A stretch of 36,036 nt of DNA from Rhodospirillales bacterium (GTDB taxonomy: Bacteria > Pseudomonadota > Alphaproteobacteria > Rhodospirillales_A > JACZKS01): contig JABGRG010000039.1 in the NCBI GenBank assembly GCA_018648445.1, forward strand, positions 1-36,036, given 5' to 3'. Made by a program: the position numbers and the translations under genes. This document shows positions 34,390 through 36,036 of this stretch, piece by piece (within the stretch, counting starts at the first letter, position 1; every line of letters begins with the position of its first letter). The notes beneath the pieces were generated by a model. The model was not told where the DNA came from. It worked only from the letters and a program-made list of their open reading frames with translations, and did not search any database.

Positions 34390-35466
34390 GTGAAAAATTA
34401 CAAAATTGCATCCATCCCGGGTGATGGTATCGGCACCGAAGTCATTGAAGCGGGCATACAGGTTCTGAATGCTCTCGCTGCAAGCGAAAGCGGATTCGAT
34501 TTAGCATTTGAGACCTTCCCATGGGGATCCGAATACTATCTGGAACACGGCGAGATGATGCCCGCCGACGCAAACAATACCTTGAAAGATTTCGACGCAA
34601 TCTTCTTTGGCTCTGCCGGCGATCCGCGTGTCCCCGACCACACAACCTTGTGGGGTCTGCGTTTGCCCATTTGCCAGGGTTTCGATCAGTACGCCAATGT
34701 CCGCCCGTCCCGCCTGCTGCCGGGCATCAAGGGGCCGCTGGAAGGCGTGCCGGCCGAAGACCTGGATTGGGTGATCGTGCGCGAAAACTCGGAAGGCGAA
34801 TATGCCGGTATCGGCGGCCGCGCACACCGGAACCTGCCCGAGGAAGTGGGCATGGATGTGGCCGTATTCACCCGCAACGGCGTACGCCGCGTGATGAAAT
34901 TCTCCTTCGAACTGGCCCGTTCGCGCCCGCGCAAGCTGCTGACGTGCGTCACCAAGTCCAACGCGCAACGGCACGGCTTGGTCATGTGGGACGAAATATT
35001 CGAAGAAGTCCGCGCCGAATACCCCGACGTCACCACCGACAAAATGCTGGTCGACGCCATGACCACGCGCATGGTTCTGAACCCGAAAAGCCTCGACACC
35101 ATCGTTTCGACCAACCTGCACGGCGATATCCTGTCGGATCTGGCCGCAGCCCTCTCGGGAAGTCTCGGCATCGGACCGACGGCGAACCTTAATCCGGAAC
35201 GAAACTTCCCATCCATGTTCGAGCCGATCCACGGTTCGGCCTTCGACATCATGGGGCAAGGCATCGCGAACCCCATCGGCACCTTCTGGTCGGCGTCAAT
35301 GATGCTCGAGCATCTGGGCGAGGCCACGGCCGCGAAGCGGCTGATGGCGGCGGTCGAAAAAGTTACCGGCGACAAAGCCGTGTTGACGCGCGACCTCGGC
35401 GGCGACGCGAACACCCAGCAGATGACCGACGCCGTAATCAAAGCCCTTTCGAGCGCAACCTCCTGA
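34390..35466 (+). CDS. Tartrate / D-malate dehydrogenase (decarboxylating type)
   Basis: 358 residues from the GTG start. Member of the isocitrate/isopropylmalate dehydrogenase family, TtuC/DmlA (YeaU) branch: oxidises tartrate or D-malate with NAD+ and Mn2+. Seen: SIPGDGIGTEV (8-18), WGLRLPICQGFDQYANVRPS with substrate arginines near R91 and R105, RENSEGEYAG (131-140) in place of the IPMDH RELTGGIYFG, TNLHGDILSDLAAALSGSLG with metal aspartates, and MFEPIHGSAFDIMGQGIANP. The GTG at 34390 starts MKNYKIASIPGDG as in relatives and has GAGGA upstream; a TTG seven codons earlier is possible. Not leuB, on the RENSEGEY and substrate-loop evidence. Confidence 0.9.
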   Translation: MKNYKIASIPGDGIGTEVIEAGIQVLNALAASESGFDLAFETFPWGSEYYLEHGEMMPADANNTLKDFDAIFFGSAGDPRVPDHTTLWGLRLPICQGFDQYANVRPSRLLPGIKGPLEGVPAEDLDWVIVRENSEGEYAGIGGRAHRNLPEEVGMDVAVFTRNGVRRVMKFSFELARSRPRKLLTCVTKSNAQRHGLVMWDEIFEEVRAEYPDVTTDKMLVDAMTTRMVLNPKSLDTIVSTNLHGDILSDLAAALSGSLGIGPTANLNPERNFPSMFEPIHGSAFDIMGQGIANPIGTFWSASMMLEHLGEATAAKRLMAAVEKVTGDKAVLTRDLGGDANTQQMTDAVIKALSSATS

Positions 35467-35555
35467 CTTGGCGCCGGCGGCGACGCATCAGTTGCCGCCA
35501 GCCAACGAAAAATGCCACACTTCAAGGCGTTTATCTTGTGGAAGAGAGGAAAGCC

Positions 35556-35948
35556 ATGCCCGTACGTGAACTTATCATCCCGCCCGGAATGGAGAACATC
35601 TACGAACAAAAACGGTATTCCCCGGGCGTCAAGGTCGGGAACCTTATCTTCGTCTCGGGTATGCTCGGGCGCGACGAAAACCTGAATATTGTTTTTGAGC
35701 GCGAAGACCAGTTTGTTCAGCTGTTCGAAAACATGGGAAAGGTACTGACCGCTGCTGGGGCCTCGTTTGCCGATGTGGTGGATCTTACCGGCTATTTCAC
35801 CGAACTGCAGCGCGATATGTCGCTTTTCCAGACGGTCCGCGACCGTTACATCACCGGCGAGTTGCCCGCCCAAACACTGATCGGCGTAACGGAGCTGTCG
35901 ACCCCGGGGCTGATCCTGGAACTTAAGTGCACCGCCGCCGTCGCATAG
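35556..35948 (+). CDS. RidA-like protein lacking the catalytic arginine
   Basis: 130 residues, YjgF/YER057c/UK114 fold. Seen: GNLIFVSGMLGRDENLNI (28-45), the GASFADVVDLTGYFTEL region and a C-terminal ILELKCTAAV strand. At the position of the RidA arginine (PARS in archetypes) the sequence is PAQT with Q106, so imine deaminase activity is doubtful; it probably belongs to one of the non-deaminase Rid subfamilies. Start at 35556 chosen because GAGAGGAAAGCC precedes it. It follows the tartrate/D-malate dehydrogenase by 89 nt and could share its transcript. Confidence 0.82.
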   Translation: MPVRELIIPPGMENIYEQKRYSPGVKVGNLIFVSGMLGRDENLNIVFEREDQFVQLFENMGKVLTAAGASFADVVDLTGYFTELQRDMSLFQTVRDRYITGELPAQTLIGVTELSTPGLILELKCTAAVA

Positions 35949-35961
35949 CCTGGCGCAACAA

Positions 35962-36036
35962 TCATCTGGCCAACGCACGGCAATAGGTTTCGCGCACCAG
36001 AAGTGCGGCAATCAACGCGAAAGCGCTGCTGCCGAC
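35962..36036 (-). CDS. Partial MFS transporter C terminus
   Basis: The last 24 codons and TGA of a minus-strand gene that continues past the right edge. The visible end, FALIAALLVRETYCRALAR, is a hydrophobic helix followed by RETYCR, a pattern often seen after transmembrane helix 12 of MFS carriers. The identification rests on this short piece only. It converges on the RidA-like gene with a 13-nt gap. Confidence 0.5.
   Translation of the reverse strand, partial: VGSSAFALIAALLVRETYCRALAR

Overview
The window is a chromosomal segment of an alphaproteobacterium, most likely of the Rhodospirillales (relatives of Magnetospirillum, Magnetovibrio or Thalassospira). The clues are the accB-accC-aat-DUF2155-NDUFA12 gene order, a fused ThiS-ThiG protein, a B12-dependent class II ribonucleotide reductase, the mitochondrial-type complex I accessory protein NDUFA12, a clpS-clpA pair and a DUF482/FemAB-like acyltransferase. 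Coding DNA is GC-rich and densely packed. The order-level placement is inference. No tRNA, rRNA, CRISPR array, transposase or prophage gene was seen.

Layout. 1-680 is a non-coding, partly AT-rich stretch flanked by two inverted copies of a 47-bp palindromic element and containing a 10-bp-period direct repeat. 681-2833 (minus): an ornithine/lysine-type decarboxylase and thiSG. 3025-5524 (plus): accB, accC and aat, meeting a minus-strand pair (DUF2155 secreted protein, NDUFA12). 6672-10322: nrdJ, behind a helically phased pair of NrdR boxes. 10433-14514 (plus): a CD-NTase-fold protein that has lost two of its three catalytic acidic residues, a response-regulator/metallo-beta-lactamase fusion, a RidA protein and a FemAB-like protein. 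14710-16105: a methyltransferase of atypical composition and a secreted protein made of a duplicated four-cysteine module. 16108-18756 (minus): clpS-clpA. 19030-21229 (plus): a penicillin-binding D,D-carboxypeptidase with a SPOR tail and a tandem universal stress protein. 21239-24847 (minus): galU, ugd and a phosphohexomutase, which together make UDP-glucose, UDP-glucuronate and the hexose-1-phosphates that feed polysaccharide synthesis. 24982-28363: an AroE-family protein without the shikimate-binding serines, a VWA plus membrane-DnaJ pair, and a DUF3179 secreted protein.

28514-36036 is a redox/catabolic region: an iron-type alcohol dehydrogenase, a strong hairpin, a FadR-type GntR regulator, then a tight operon of an FAD-linked 2-hydroxyacid dehydrogenase, EtfB, and an EtfA carrying an N-terminal 2x[4Fe-4S] ferredoxin domain, closed by a textbook terminator. 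This architecture resembles the electron-confurcating lactate dehydrogenase/ETF complex of anaerobic acetogens and is one of the two most interesting items. It is followed by a tartrate/D-malate dehydrogenase, a RidA-like protein lacking the catalytic arginine, and the last 24 codons of a probable MFS transporter.

The other leading candidate is the pairing of the degenerate CD-NTase-like protein with a receiver-controlled MBL phosphodiesterase-like protein. It may be a signalling or sensing module rather than a cyclic-nucleotide synthase. No CBASS effector is present nearby.
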